The notes beneath the pieces are model-generated. The model did not search any database. It was not told where the DNA came from and saw nothing but the letters and a program-made list of their open reading frames with translations. Shown here piece after piece: positions 31,466 through 41,047 of a stretch of 64,000 bases of DNA. The position numbers and the translations under genes were made by a program. Location of the stretch: assembly GCA_965248685.1 (NCBI GenBank), contig CBDFKC010000004.1:744001-808000 (forward strand), given 5' to 3'. Position 1 is the first letter of the stretch; every line of letters begins with the position of its first letter. The stretch comes from VYFG01 sp965248685 (lineage in GTDB: Bacteria; Pseudomonadota; Gammaproteobacteria; Arenicellales; Poriferihabitantaceae).

Positions 31466-32956
31466 ATGGATGATCACTTTCTCAAATTTATTTGGCGCTA
31501 TAGCCGCAGGCAACAGGTTGGCATTGGATTTCTGACGCTGCTTGCGTTTCCCTTGTTGTATATGACGCTTGAGATTCCCAAGTGGATCATTAACAGGGCG
31601 CTCGGAGATAGCGAGTCTAGCAAAATTTTATTCGGCTTCTATTTGACGCCGGTGGAGTATTTGGGGGCGTTGTGCATCGGTCTTATGGTTCTGGTGATCT
31701 TAAGTGGTTTGCTCAAGATGCGAATCAATACTTATAAAGGCATCATTGGTGAAAGATTGATCCGTCGGCTCAGGTTTTCACTGATCGCCAGACTGCTGCG
31801 TTTTCCCTTGAGTCATTATTCCAGCGTTTCCCCCGGGGAAATGATTAGCACTGTTTCGTCGGAAACAGAACCGTTGGCTGGGTATATCGGGGAATCGATT
31901 GCACTGCCATTGTTTCAGGGCGGGACCATGGTGACAATCCTGATCTTCATGTTCGCTCAGAATTGGGTGTTTGGCATGGTGTCGGTAGTGTTGATTCCAG
32001 TGCAGGGCTATCTCATCCCAAAGCTACAGCGGCAAATCAACTTGCTGAAAAAAGATCGTATCAGACGGGTAAGACTGCTGTCGGAACGGATTGGTGAAAC
32101 AGTAGTGGGTGCCTCGGAAATACGCTTACACGGAACAGAGAAATACACCCTCGCCGAATTTTCCCGACGGTTCGGCGATCTGTTTTGGGTCAGGTTGGAG
32201 ATCCTCCAAAAAAAATTCTATATGAAGTTCCTGAACAATACCATCGGTCAGGTTACGCCGTTTCTTTACTACCTCTTCGGGGGTTATCTCGTCATCCAGG
32301 GCAATTTGACTGTCGGAGCACTGGTCGCAGCCATTGTCGGTTGTGCTGTTACCATCGGGTTTGGAGCGGTGGTAAATGACGCAGCCATAAGGCCTGGCCA
32401 GAGTGTTGCGATATGGGGCATTGGGGGCGTTGGTATCAGCGCAATTCTAGGTGCTGTCAGTGTCGGCGCGGAATACATCATTGCGGTAGACCCTAATCCG
32501 CGTAAAGAAGCGGCGGCAGACCAATTCGGTGCGACCCATTACATTAATCCCCAGCAGACTGATAACGTCCCCGAAGCCATCCGAGAGTTGACCCAAGGAC
32601 GTGGTGTTGATCCGGCGTTAGATTGTATTGGCAACGTCGGTGCATTTGAGCATGCCTTCCGTTCGACCCGACCCGCCGGAGCAGTGGTGTCGGTAGGGCA
32701 GGCCGCCAAGGATATTGACTTTGTTATACCCGGTGCCAGAAGCTTTCCGGTTTACCAAAAGCGTATCATTGGCAGCTATTATGGTGGGGGCGTTCCTGAG
32801 CGAGATTTTCGCAGAATTTTAGGGTTGTATAAAATGGGTAAGCTGGACCTTGACAGTATTATTGGAAAAACAGTGCCACTAGGACAGATCAATGAAGCTT
32901 TTAGGGAACTGGAATCAGGAATTGATACGCGAACCCTGATTGGATTTGATCACTAA
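31466..32956 (+). CDS. Chimeric ORF: ABC-exporter membrane domain fused to zinc alcohol dehydrogenase C-terminus
   Basis: The first ~290 residues are a type I ABC-exporter transmembrane domain (MDDHFLKFIWRYSRRQQ..., SVSPGEMISTVSSETEPL, GETVVGASEIRLHGTEKY, GNLTVGALVAAI). The ATPase domain that should follow is absent. Instead, from about residue 291 (VGCAVTIGFGAVVND) the frame continues as the NAD-binding half of a class III-like zinc alcohol dehydrogenase (GIGGVGISAILGAVSVGAEYIIAVD, LTQGRGVDPALDCIGNVG, KRIIGSYYGGG). The GroES-like zinc-binding half is absent. The junction near base 32335 joins the halves in frame, as a deletion between two genes would. Neither activity can be complete; most likely a non-functional fossil, or an assembly join. 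Confidence 0.85.
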   Translation: MDDHFLKFIWRYSRRQQVGIGFLTLLAFPLLYMTLEIPKWIINRALGDSESSKILFGFYLTPVEYLGALCIGLMVLVILSGLLKMRINTYKGIIGERLIRRLRFSLIARLLRFPLSHYSSVSPGEMISTVSSETEPLAGYIGESIALPLFQGGTMVTILIFMFAQNWVFGMVSVVLIPVQGYLIPKLQRQINLLKKDRIRRVRLLSERIGETVVGASEIRLHGTEKYTLAEFSRRFGDLFWVRLEILQKKFYMKFLNNTIGQVTPFLYYLFGGYLVIQGNLTVGALVAAIVGCAVTIGFGAVVNDAAIRPGQSVAIWGIGGVGISAILGAVSVGAEYIIAVDPNPRKEAAADQFGATHYINPQQTDNVPEAIRELTQGRGVDPALDCIGNVGAFEHAFRSTRPAGAVVSVGQAAKDIDFVIPGARSFPVYQKRIIGSYYGGGVPERDFRRILGLYKMGKLDLDSIIGKTVPLGQINEAFRELESGIDTRTLIGFDH

Positions 32957-33198
32957 CAAGGTGAAAGATTGGCGACTTGGCTAATCACTATTTAGCCTTG
33001 AAAGGTGTTACCACGGAAACATTTTTTCGTCCGAAATCATTTGCATCAACCGAATAATAAAAAATTAAATGGACTACGAAATTAACACAATAAACAACAA
33101 CATATGGCGTATTCATATATTTTTTGGTGGACTTGTTCAGCGTTTGTTAAGGATATTATGTTAAGTAGAGTCCTCGCATAAACAATGAGGAATTAACC

Positions 33199-33678
33199 TT
33201 GGTTAACCACGTAAAGAGAAAATCCCTGAAAACCATTGCCAGTGCTGCCGCTGGAGTAGCCGCTGCCAGCCAGATCCCCCTGACATTTGCTGATGATGTT
33301 TCCAATTCCGATAATGCAGGACTATTGATTTCGCATATTGAAACCGTTTTTGGTCAGACAATTTTCGTTGAAAATCTTTCCGATGAAACGGTTAGGCTGG
33401 AGTCAATAAACCCAGGCTATATTCCCACCTCTTCAGGAAAACTTGATGTAAATTGCCTGCTAATAAATGGTGCACTGGAGATTCAGCCGGCCACTACTCA
33501 GGCCCACAATATTTCTAATGATGGTCGCTTGCATAACTGGGCTGTCTGGAAAACCATCGAGTCTACTTCACAGCCCTTGGTTACCACAGGACGCGTTCGA
33601 CCGGTAAATGTCCATTTGCATGATCAAACCCTTTCCGGTGCACCACGTAGGTTTGTGCAAACCGGCTATTTCGCATAG
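33199..33678 (+). CDS. Small exported protein, paralogue of the next gene
   Basis: 159 residues, no family recognised. N-terminal export signal with a KRKSLKTIASAAAGVAAAS pattern and cleavage near FADD; the K-R pair before the hydrophobic stretch resembles a weak Tat signal. The mature part (HIETVFGQTIFVENLSDETVRL, GKLDVNCLLINGALEIQP) aligns with the following gene, so they arose by duplication. The start is a TTG with GAGGAA eight bases upstream. Probably a small periplasmic or secreted beta-rich protein. Confidence 0.7.
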   Translation: MVNHVKRKSLKTIASAAAGVAAASQIPLTFADDVSNSDNAGLLISHIETVFGQTIFVENLSDETVRLESINPGYIPTSSGKLDVNCLLINGALEIQPATTQAHNISNDGRLHNWAVWKTIESTSQPLVTTGRVRPVNVHLHDQTLSGAPRRFVQTGYFA

Positions 33679-33715
33679 TTCTGCGATTACAATAAATTTC
33701 ATACAGGATTCTATT

Positions 33716-34228
33716 ATGGTAGATCGAAATAAACGAAAAACTCTCAGGGCTATTGGTGTTACCAGCATTGGTGCCACCGCAGCGCTATCTGCTCCCGGTG
33801 TTTTTGCTGCAGCCCATCATACGTTGGGTAAAAGTAATTCAGAAAGTCGTGAGCCCCTATCGGGAATTACCGTCACCCACTATGACAACTTTTATGGTCA
33901 TACGGTGTTGCTGAAAAACGAAACCAAACGGGCTGTGACCTTGGGTCAATTTGCGTCGAGTCATGTCGCCACACCCGCGGGTGGATTCGACTTGAATCGG
34001 CTGTTCGCATCCGGCGAGTTAATTATCCCAGCGAACTCTACTCAAGCGTTCAGTATTACCCATAAAGGCAAAGCGGAGCGCCATGCCCTGTGGACTAATA
34101 CCAATCGAAGTAGTGAATTTGCTAAATTAGGTAGCGGTACCCATTCTGCTAGTGTCATTGGTCAACGTGGTTCTATGAGTCGAGTACGTGCCTCCCGGAC
34201 CTATGTGGCGACGATGAATATCGCTTGA
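33716..34228 (+). CDS. Small exported protein, paralogue of the preceding gene
   Basis: 170 residues beginning MVDRNKRKTLRAIGVTSIG, a Tat-like signal with KR in place of RR, cleaved near VFAAAHH. The mature part (HYDNFYGHTVLLKNETKRAVTL, GGFDLNRLFASGELIIPANSTQAF, HALWTN) matches its neighbour at equivalent positions. I place the start at ATG 33716, preceded by CAGGA, because the signal begins there; an open stretch upstream overlaps the first paralogue and is not a natural N-terminus. A terminator follows. Function unknown. Confidence 0.75.
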   Translation: MVDRNKRKTLRAIGVTSIGATAALSAPGVFAAAHHTLGKSNSESREPLSGITVTHYDNFYGHTVLLKNETKRAVTLGQFASSHVATPAGGFDLNRLFASGELIIPANSTQAFSITHKGKAERHALWTNTNRSSEFAKLGSGTHSASVIGQRGSMSRVRASRTYVATMNIA

Positions 34229-34263
34229 CTTAAACTGCTCGGTGATCCATTGATTACTGATAA

Positions 34264-34297
34264 TAACCCGGCAGGCTTTTTCGGCTGCCGGGTTTTA
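34264..34297. terminator. Bidirectional terminator between convergent genes
   Basis: AACCCGGCAG and CTGCCGGGTT form a strong stem around a short T-rich loop, with T/A runs on both sides. It separates the exported-protein pair from convergent pcp. Confidence 0.88.
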
Positions 34298-34351
34298 TAT
34301 TCAAAAACTAGAATAACCAAGGATTAATCAACAGACAATACGGACTTCATT

Positions 34352-34933
34352 TTAGCGCTGCAATAGTTTTACCCACTCCCGCACTATTTCTACTATACGT
34401 TTAAGCCGATACGGTGATTCGTCAAGGGGTGGTACGTGGACAAATCCGAATTGAATGCTTTCAAACTCTGTGGCGACGAGATGAGCGGCAGCGTAATAAG
34501 CGTGATTGCAAACGTATCCACCAGCGTTGTTCGAATAGTCAACAGCCTCCCCCATATTTTCCGCAATCTGCGCCATAGAATTGAACTGTAGGGAAGCTTC
34601 GTATTTAGCCGGTGCATTTTCAATAATACATTGATGTGCCCGAACTTCGCCGTCATTATCGAGTGCGTCCGAATCATCCAAATTGCGAGCAATATTCTCG
34701 AGGCATAACTGGGTTGACTGCTGTTTCAGGCCAAACATTAACACTGCTGAAGGGTGATGTTGGTGGATCAAGTTTGTTATGTTAGCTTCTGCCTGACGGT
34801 ATGAAGTGGGTAGTATTGCGGTTACAACGGCAGGATCGCCTGCTGCCGCAATTTCTTTGACAATCAGTTCAGACGGATTAACTGCGGCGTCACCAAAGGG
34901 TTCAAATCCTGTAATCAGTACTGTTATTGGCAT
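34352..34933 (-). CDS. pcp: Pyroglutamyl peptidase I (pyrrolidone-carboxylate peptidase)
   Basis: Cytosolic cysteine peptidase (C15) that removes N-terminal pyroglutamate from peptides. N-terminus MPITVLITGFEPFGDAAVNPS carries the family GFEPFG motif, and the catalytic triad is visible as E79 (LCLENIARN), C142 (GGYVCNHAYY) and H166 (FVHVP). At 193 residues it is slightly shorter than typical (about 210-215). Alone on its strand here. Confidence 0.92.
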   Translation of the reverse strand: MPITVLITGFEPFGDAAVNPSELIVKEIAAAGDPAVVTAILPTSYRQAEANITNLIHQHHPSAVLMFGLKQQSTQLCLENIARNLDDSDALDNDGEVRAHQCIIENAPAKYEASLQFNSMAQIAENMGEAVDYSNNAGGYVCNHAYYAAAHLVATEFESIQFGFVHVPPLDESPYRLKRIVEIVREWVKLLQR

Positions 34934-35019
34934 GAGTAATAATGAGATTTAAGAAAATATTTTTCCAGTTTCTTGGTTTGTAGTACATTCAAACATAATA
35001 TTTATTCAGAGAATTACCA

Positions 35020-35337
35020 ATGCAACGATACATGATGACCTATCTGGGTGGAAACCAACCTTCGATTCCTGAAGAAGGAAAGGAGCATTTTGCGAAATAC
35101 AGAGAATGGTTGGCTTCACTGGGTGATGCGGTACCGGTGCCCGCAGCTCCGCTTAAGAACCCGACAACGATCAATCCTGATGGCAGCGTGACAGATGGCA
35201 GCACTACCTCGATGTCTGGCTACACAATTGTGTAGGCGGATTCGATGGATGAAGTACTTGAGATGGGAAAAGCCTGTCCGTTTCTTGAAATTGGTGGTTC
35301 GCTTGAGGTTTCTGAATTGATGGAGATGCCTGTTTAG
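35020..35337 (+). pseudogene. YCII-domain protein gene with in-frame TAG
   Basis: Codes for MQRYMMTYLGGNQPSIPEEG to SMSGYTIV (71 residues), then a TAG at 35233-35235, then continues in the same frame with ADSMDEVLEMGKACPFLEIGGSLEVSELMEM to a TAG at 35337. Both parts together (105 residues) make a normal YCII/DGPF domain, a small ferredoxin-like fold protein of uncertain function. One base change would explain the stop. Probably inactive. Confidence 0.8.
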
Positions 35338-35393
35338 TTTAGAACTGTAGTTAAACCAATACGACAATTGCGAGTAAACTGCTAGTCGCTGCA

Positions 35394-35413
35394 ATTCTAA
35401 AAGCACTCCCATT
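35394..35413 (+). repeat. Short direct repeat, left copy
   Basis: ATTCTAAAAGCACTCCCATT; a copy with one extra A is at 38527-38547, so the pair brackets the thrombospondin-type-3 gene. Confidence 0.6.
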
Positions 35414-35618
35414 CGCCTGGCCTGGAGCGGTGCCATGTGACGACCGGCTATCACGTTTTTCGTAACATTGGAGTCATTATCTCTGTCCTGCCTATGAACC
35501 CCCTGGAGGCTAATGTGGCGTTATAGTCAACACGTCTTGGGTGGCAAACCTTGCACAAGGAAACTTCAAACTCTATATAATGCGATAAGTAATATCCTAA
35601 AATCGGAGACAATTTACG

Positions 35619-38506
35619 GTGAAGTTTATAGAATCCAGCAAACGATTCTTAGAGTTTTTGTGTGTATGCGGGTCCTTTGTTTTTAGTGTCAGTGCCTCGG
35701 CGGGAGAATGGATCGATACAAAACAAAGCCAGAATATTGCCTATTTTCTGTTTGATTCTCCTGCTGTCATAAAAAGATACGACCTGCAATCCGAAGCTTT
35801 TCTATCGGATATCGAATTTTCCACAACGGATACTTCTACCGCTTTTAATGTCGATGATCAAGGTCTTTACGTAGCATTTGGTCGCCGTGTATCGAGATTT
35901 CTATTGGATGGATCAGGAGAAGTTCATCTTACTAACACACTTGCCGACATCACTGATGTTTTGGCGTCCGCCCAATATTTGTTTATCCATTATGATGATT
36001 CGGGTAACGGACACTACCTAACCAGTCTTAACAAGCAAACTGGCGCTGTCATAGTCACCAGAGACTATCATACTACAATGGGAGGGCTAATATATTCCGC
36101 GGTTGTTGGAAAAATATTTGCGCGGACACGCGGTCGGTCTCCGTCCGATATAGTTGAAGTTTCAGTCGATGCCGACGGCATGCTGAGCTTGAGAGAATCA
36201 GATTCTCCATACCATGGAGCCTATCCTTCAGGGACAAAAACTTTTTTGTTTCCTGGGGAATTAAGAGTTTCAGACAACTCTGGAATAGTCTATGCGACTT
36301 CCGATCTGACGTATAACAATAGTTTAGCTGGTTCCTACGATGATCTGGTGTTTAATGGGGATACCCCCATTGTGCTGCGAAATAACACCTTATTTTCTTA
36401 TTCAAATACTTTTATTGAAACGGGGCAATTTAATATTGTAGGAATCGCAGCTACTCGCATACTATTTTTTGGCGGTACCGTATACAGTTTTGGCGGGGGA
36501 GCTAACCCTATCGACGTAGTTAAAACATCATTTTCCTCATTGACACCTGATATTCCGGGGCTACCAATAAACCCGACAGGTTTACCCTATCAGGTAGATG
36601 AAATTACGATTGGAAACGATAATATTATCTATATTCTAAGCAAAGCCAATCTGAGTATATTTCGTTGGTCAATTGAAACGGGGGGGTATCTGGAAAGTAT
36701 TCCACTATTGGGGTCGCCCCTGTATTTTTCTTATTCTTCTGAGAACCATACGATCTATTTGGCGTATGCATCTGGGAAAATTGACAAGATAAATCTGGAT
36801 GCCGGATTTACCGAAGTTCCATTTGTAAATTCTCCGCAGCGTCCGGTTGGATTGGCTACGGCAGGTCAATTCGTATTTGTGGTAGATCCGACCGGTGCAT
36901 GGGTAAGTCACTTTACTTACTCAAGTGCGGGCCAACTTATCTCACAAGTCGAGTGGAATTATGAGTCAGATGAATATATTTGGAACGAAGTAAATCGAAA
37001 GATGTACTTCTTTAGAGACCACACATCTCCAAGGGACCTATATTGGGAGAATATCGATACTGATGGGCAAATTGGGACAAAGAAGGATACTCCCTACCAT
37101 AGTAGCTCTGGCATTATCCATCCCATAAAGGTTTCACCTGATGGGACAGAAGTGCTATTGGGCTCGGGGAGAATATATGATGGCATTTCTTTGGAGCTTA
37201 CTGGGTCGCTCTCAAACGATATTGTGGATGCATTGTGGTCACAGGGTAACCTATTTACCTTGAGAGAGACTGCTTCGGCAACCGAGATACAAAAGTGGAC
37301 TCAAGGAAATAGTTATGCATTAAACGAGACAATCGCATTTTCAGGATCGCCACGTTTTTTGCTACAAACCTCAATCGACTCAAAACGATGGTTTTTTGCG
37401 ATTGTGAACCAGGCTGGAATTCCGGGATTCCGGGATTCCGATTTGTCACTATGGGAGATAGTCTGGACTTTGACGAAGATACAGTGAGTAATATACTGGA
37501 TAGCTGTCCTAGAGTTTCTAATCCAGATCAAATAAATAGCGATCAGGACAGCTACGGAGATATATGCGATCCAGATGACGATAACGACTCCGTTCTAGAT
37601 GCGAACGATAATTGCCCATTAGCACATAATCCGAATCAAACAAATAGCGATTCCGAAGGTCTGGGAGACGTATGCGACCTAGATGATGATAACGATACGT
37701 TATTAGATGGACTTGATAACTGCCCTCTGATTGCGAATTTCCAACAGGAAAATAATGATGGCGATGATCAGGGGGATGTTTGTGATTTGGATGATGATAA
37801 TGATTGGATTATCGACTCAGTCGACAATTGTCCATTTGTTTGGAACGCTACCCAGGCAAATATTGATATGGATGAGTTTGGTGATGTTTGTGACTTAGAT
37901 AGCGATAACGATATGATTTTAGACTCTGTTGACAATTGTGTTTTTACTGCTAACCCTGGTCAGGAAAATGCCGACACAGATATCCATGGTAATGTTTGTG
38001 ATAATTGTATGCCGGTTGATAATGACGACCAGGCGGATCTAAATAACAATGGTATTGGTGATGCGTGCGATCTTGATAGCGACGGAGATATGGTTCCAGA
38101 TTCAATCGATAATTGTCCACTAATTCCGAACACCTTTCAAGAAAATAGAGACTCTGATTCATTTGGTAATCTATGCGACGATGACGATGACGACGACAAC
38201 GATACAATCCCTGATGTATATGATAATTGTCCACTGAATAACAATATTAATCAGTTGAACAACGATTTTGATAATTATGGTGATGTTTGTGACTTTGACG
38301 ACGATAATGATTTTGTTCCAGATAATCTGGACAATTGCCCGGTAATCTCGAACCCGCCACAACTGGATTCTGACTTGGATGGAATCGGTGACGCCTGTGA
38401 TTCATATAACGATGAAATCTCAAATCCTCCCCCTGGAACGTCGGAAACCGAAACCTGTTTCCCGCTAAAATTTCGATCAAAGGCTATTAGATTGATTTGC
38501 TTTTAG
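35619..38506 (+). pseudogene. Secreted beta-propeller / thrombospondin type-3 repeat protein, split by 8-bp tandem duplication
   Basis: The first part (35619-37487) has a signal peptide (MKFIESSKRFLEFLCVCGSF..., cleaved near SASAGEW) and about 600 residues of repeated beta-rich, propeller-like sequence. The second part (open to 38506 in another frame) is a run of about nine Ca2+-binding thrombospondin type-3 repeats with the pattern DxDxDxxxDxxDNCP. At 37419-37440 the unit ATTCCGGG occurs twice before ATTCCG. Deleting one 8-bp unit joins AGIPGFR directly to FVTMGDSLDFDED and gives a single 959-residue protein. The start is a GTG with GGAG about ten bases upstream. The C-terminus has a Cys-x14-Cys-Phe tail. 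Either an inactivated gene or a slippage-switchable surface protein. Confidence 0.85.
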
Positions 38507-38526
38507 CGATCCACTGTAAAAAGCTG

Positions 38527-38547
38527 ATTCTAAAAAGCACTCCCATT
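38527..38547 (+). repeat. Short direct repeat, right copy
   Basis: ATTCTAAAAAGCACTCCCATT, partner of 35394-35413. Confidence 0.6.
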
Positions 38548-38596
38548 TACATACCTTTCATTAACTATCTCACATATTCCTGACCCCGATCTGTTC

Positions 38597-39664
38597 TTAA
38601 GGCAGGTTGGTGCGGAAAAAATCGGTAACCTGAGAGGACGATTGTTGGTGAAAGTGTTTTCGGTCGAAGCCATTGAAATCATTCGCCAACAACGTTAATT
38701 GCTTTGCCAGCTGCGGGGAGAATGGGGACAGGAACGAATAGTGGTGGGCGCCGCTTATATGCACTACTGATGCGGGATGCTTTCTTTGCCTCTGTTGCAT
38801 CAATTTGGCTAAACGTTGACCATTGAATTTCGCTACTAGCTCGTTTTCTATTTCTGGGAGATATAATAGCGTTGGAATATCAGAAACCTTGTTTAGCTCT
38901 AAATTCGAAAATACCAGAACCAATGGGTCCGCAGTCACCATAGCTTTAATCCTGTTATCTAGAAAGTTATCCACAAGGGTAGGGTATTCGGCCCGAATAT
39001 TGTCAATTACTCCTTGATCGAGAACATGGTAGCGATTACAAAATGTATCCTGTTCTGGATGCTTCAAGCAATGCGAAGCTACTTCATTTAAGTCATATTT
39101 TGCGCCCAACAATGCGATCATCGTATAACCATCTCTGGAAAATCCAAAGCCATTTATTTTTTTGGGGTCTACATTATGGCTCCACGCCGTGTTGGTTAAA
39201 AAGTAATTGATTAACGCGCTAATTTGCTTTGGTCTGCCATCCCATACGGCTCTGGCATTGGAGTTTTCAGAATCTCTGAAATTGTCGCGGGGGTGCAATA
39301 CGGAAGCGACGATGAATCCCGCTCGGGCGAGACTCACTGCGAGGTCACGGTGTCCGAGATCGCTTCCTCCAGTGCCATGACTGATGACTATCAATCCAAA
39401 TTTACTATCTGGTAAATCACCATTTCGGGCAAGAGACATCTCGAATGGTCCGATTCCATGGTCTTTCTCTAGATCGAATGTTGGATACCAAACAGATTAT
39501 TGCATATCACCTCCCATGGGGGCGACGATTTGGCCGCGGCTAAAACCTGCGTTGAATTTCTCGTTTGCCTGGGCAGCGCTAAGGTAACTGACAGTTATCA
39601 AAGAGTAAAATACGGTTACAACGAGCGGTAGGGTAAGTTTTGCTTCTAAGGTAGTGTTATACAT
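38597..39664 (-). pseudogene. Dienelactone-hydrolase-like alpha/beta hydrolase with in-frame TAA
   Basis: A predicted exported alpha/beta hydrolase. The frame starts at ATG 39664 with a signal peptide (MYNTTLEAKLTLPLVVTVF...SAAQA), runs to GGDMQ, meets TAA at 39497-39499, and continues in frame as SVWYPTFDLEKDHGIGPFEM, LIVISHGTGGSDLGH and further to 38597. The part before and the part after the stop are both conserved in this family, so the stop interrupts a real gene. In addition the nucleophile elbow reads GFSRDG instead of G-x-S-x-G-G. The downstream 280-residue open part lacks the signal peptide. I judge it a decayed gene. Confidence 0.82.
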
Positions 39665-39801
39665 CGCCAAGTTCCTGGATTGAGAATGGTTGGACTATCT
39701 AATTTAAACCTGATGAAATCGACCTAAATCACGATAGAGGTCGTCTACTTTTACGATATAGGACATATTTTCAACTAGCACTGTATGCAATACGATAAAT
39801 T

Positions 39802-40824
39802 ATGCCGATGATTCCCCTGTCATTTGTGTTGGCAGCTACGCTTGGCTTTTTTCTGGTCAACGAGATTCGCCGACGCGACGAACCCAATCGCAGTCCGTTA
39901 TTTATTGTTTTTTTGATGATCGTGATCGGTCAATCAATTCTCATTGGTCTACGTTTCGGCTATGGCATGGAATGGTTGGGTAGAATCCAGCCCTGTTTGT
40001 CAGCCCTAATAGCGCCACTTGCTTATCTGAGTTTTAAAAACCCTGACTTCGATCGAACCAGGCCGCTTTCCTTAGCAATTCATGCATTGCCCTTGGTCTT
40101 CGCAGTATTCACAACGCTGTTTGCACGCAATTTTATTGATCTGAGTCAGGGCATGTTTACGCTGATTTATGCTGTCGGGCTAATAATTCTTGGTCGAAAA
40201 GGCGTTGTAGGTATTTCCTGGAGTAACCTTAGCTGGGCCGATAATTTATTACGAACATTGTGGCTAACAGTGTGTCTTCTGTTGTTGTCAGGACTAACAG
40301 ATCTGCTAATCGCTAAAGATTTCTGGTATTCAGGTGGGGCTCATACAGCACAATTAGCCGGTAAGGCGATTTCGATCGGAATCCTTTGCATTTGGGGTGC
40401 TGCAGTTTGTGTATATTTATTGATGCGCCATACCCAGCGCCGCAATCTGAATGAATTTGAAAACAAACATGAGAGGGATCTGGAGCATGCGAAAGTACTG
40501 AATAAGCTCGAAGATTTAATGTCAGAGCAAAAAGTTTATCTCAACCCTAATTTGAACCTGAACCATATCGCGCGCAAAACAGGCATTCCCGCGCGCCAGG
40601 TATCAATTGCTGTCAACAAAAAATCAGGTCAGTCGGTGTCCCAGTATGTTAATAATTTGCGACTGCAACACGCCAGCGAGCTGCTACTAAAATCAGATAT
40701 GCCAATTACCTGGGTGATGCTAGAAACAGGTTTTAATACTAAATCAAATTTCAATCGTGCTTTTAAAGTATTCAGTGGTATGAGTCCGAGTGCATGGAGA
40801 AAGCAAAGCGCCGATCATCCATAA
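39802..40824 (+). CDS. AraC-family regulator with multi-pass membrane N-terminus
   Basis: 340 residues. The first ~210 contain about seven hydrophobic helices (SFVLAATLGFFLV, SPLFIVFLMIVIGQSILIGL and others), then a short charged linker, then an AraC-type double helix-turn-helix (about 240-335: LNLNHIARKTGIPARQVSIAVN, ITWVMLETGFNTKSNFNRAFKVFSGMSPSAWRK). The layout implies a membrane-embedded sensor acting directly on DNA. It is divergent from the damaged hydrolase, which may have been its target. The signal it senses is unknown. Confidence 0.9.
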   Translation: MPMIPLSFVLAATLGFFLVNEIRRRDEPNRSPLFIVFLMIVIGQSILIGLRFGYGMEWLGRIQPCLSALIAPLAYLSFKNPDFDRTRPLSLAIHALPLVFAVFTTLFARNFIDLSQGMFTLIYAVGLIILGRKGVVGISWSNLSWADNLLRTLWLTVCLLLLSGLTDLLIAKDFWYSGGAHTAQLAGKAISIGILCIWGAAVCVYLLMRHTQRRNLNEFENKHERDLEHAKVLNKLEDLMSEQKVYLNPNLNLNHIARKTGIPARQVSIAVNKKSGQSVSQYVNNLRLQHASELLLKSDMPITWVMLETGFNTKSNFNRAFKVFSGMSPSAWRKQSADHP

Positions 40825-40938
40825 AGGTCTTTTGGGTCTAATTTTTCCAATGCTGGAACCGGGGAGTTGCATACTGGCAGTGGAATTTGTCTCATATCAA
40901 GGCGGCCGAAACACTCGATACCGCTGTCGATAGAAACT

Positions 40939-41047
40939 ATTACTCGTCAATAATTTCTACCCCGACCCCAATCTTTTATAATTACTCGCCAATAATTTCT
41001 ACCCCGACCCCAATCTTTATAATTTCTACCCCGACCCCAATCTTTTT
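40939..41047 (+). repeat. Three short tandem repeats (about 27-42 bp)
   Basis: Three copies of AATTTCTACCCCGACCCCAATCTT with the first two also sharing ATTACTCG(T/C)CAATA in front; unit lengths are about 42, 40 and 27. It sits between the AraC gene and the DUF3179 gene. Confidence 0.8.

Noticed and set aside
37950..38362. Minus-strand genes rich in His/Ile opposite the thrombospondin repeats
   Set aside because: They are shadows of the repetitive Asp/Asn codons on the plus strand.
37388..38506. Separate 372-residue thrombospondin-repeat gene starting at 37388
   Set aside because: Its first residues are an out-of-frame reading of the upstream gene; removing one 8-bp unit joins it to the upstream frame, so it is the second half of one gene.
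35020..39664. Stop codon reassignment or recoding explaining the in-frame TAG and TAA
   Set aside because: TAA, TAG and TGA all end ordinary intact genes in this window, and no recoding signal is visible; independent mutation is simpler.
40939..41047. Possible CRISPR array
   Set aside because: Only three units, no unique spacers of regular length, and no cas genes nearby; it is a plain tandem repeat.
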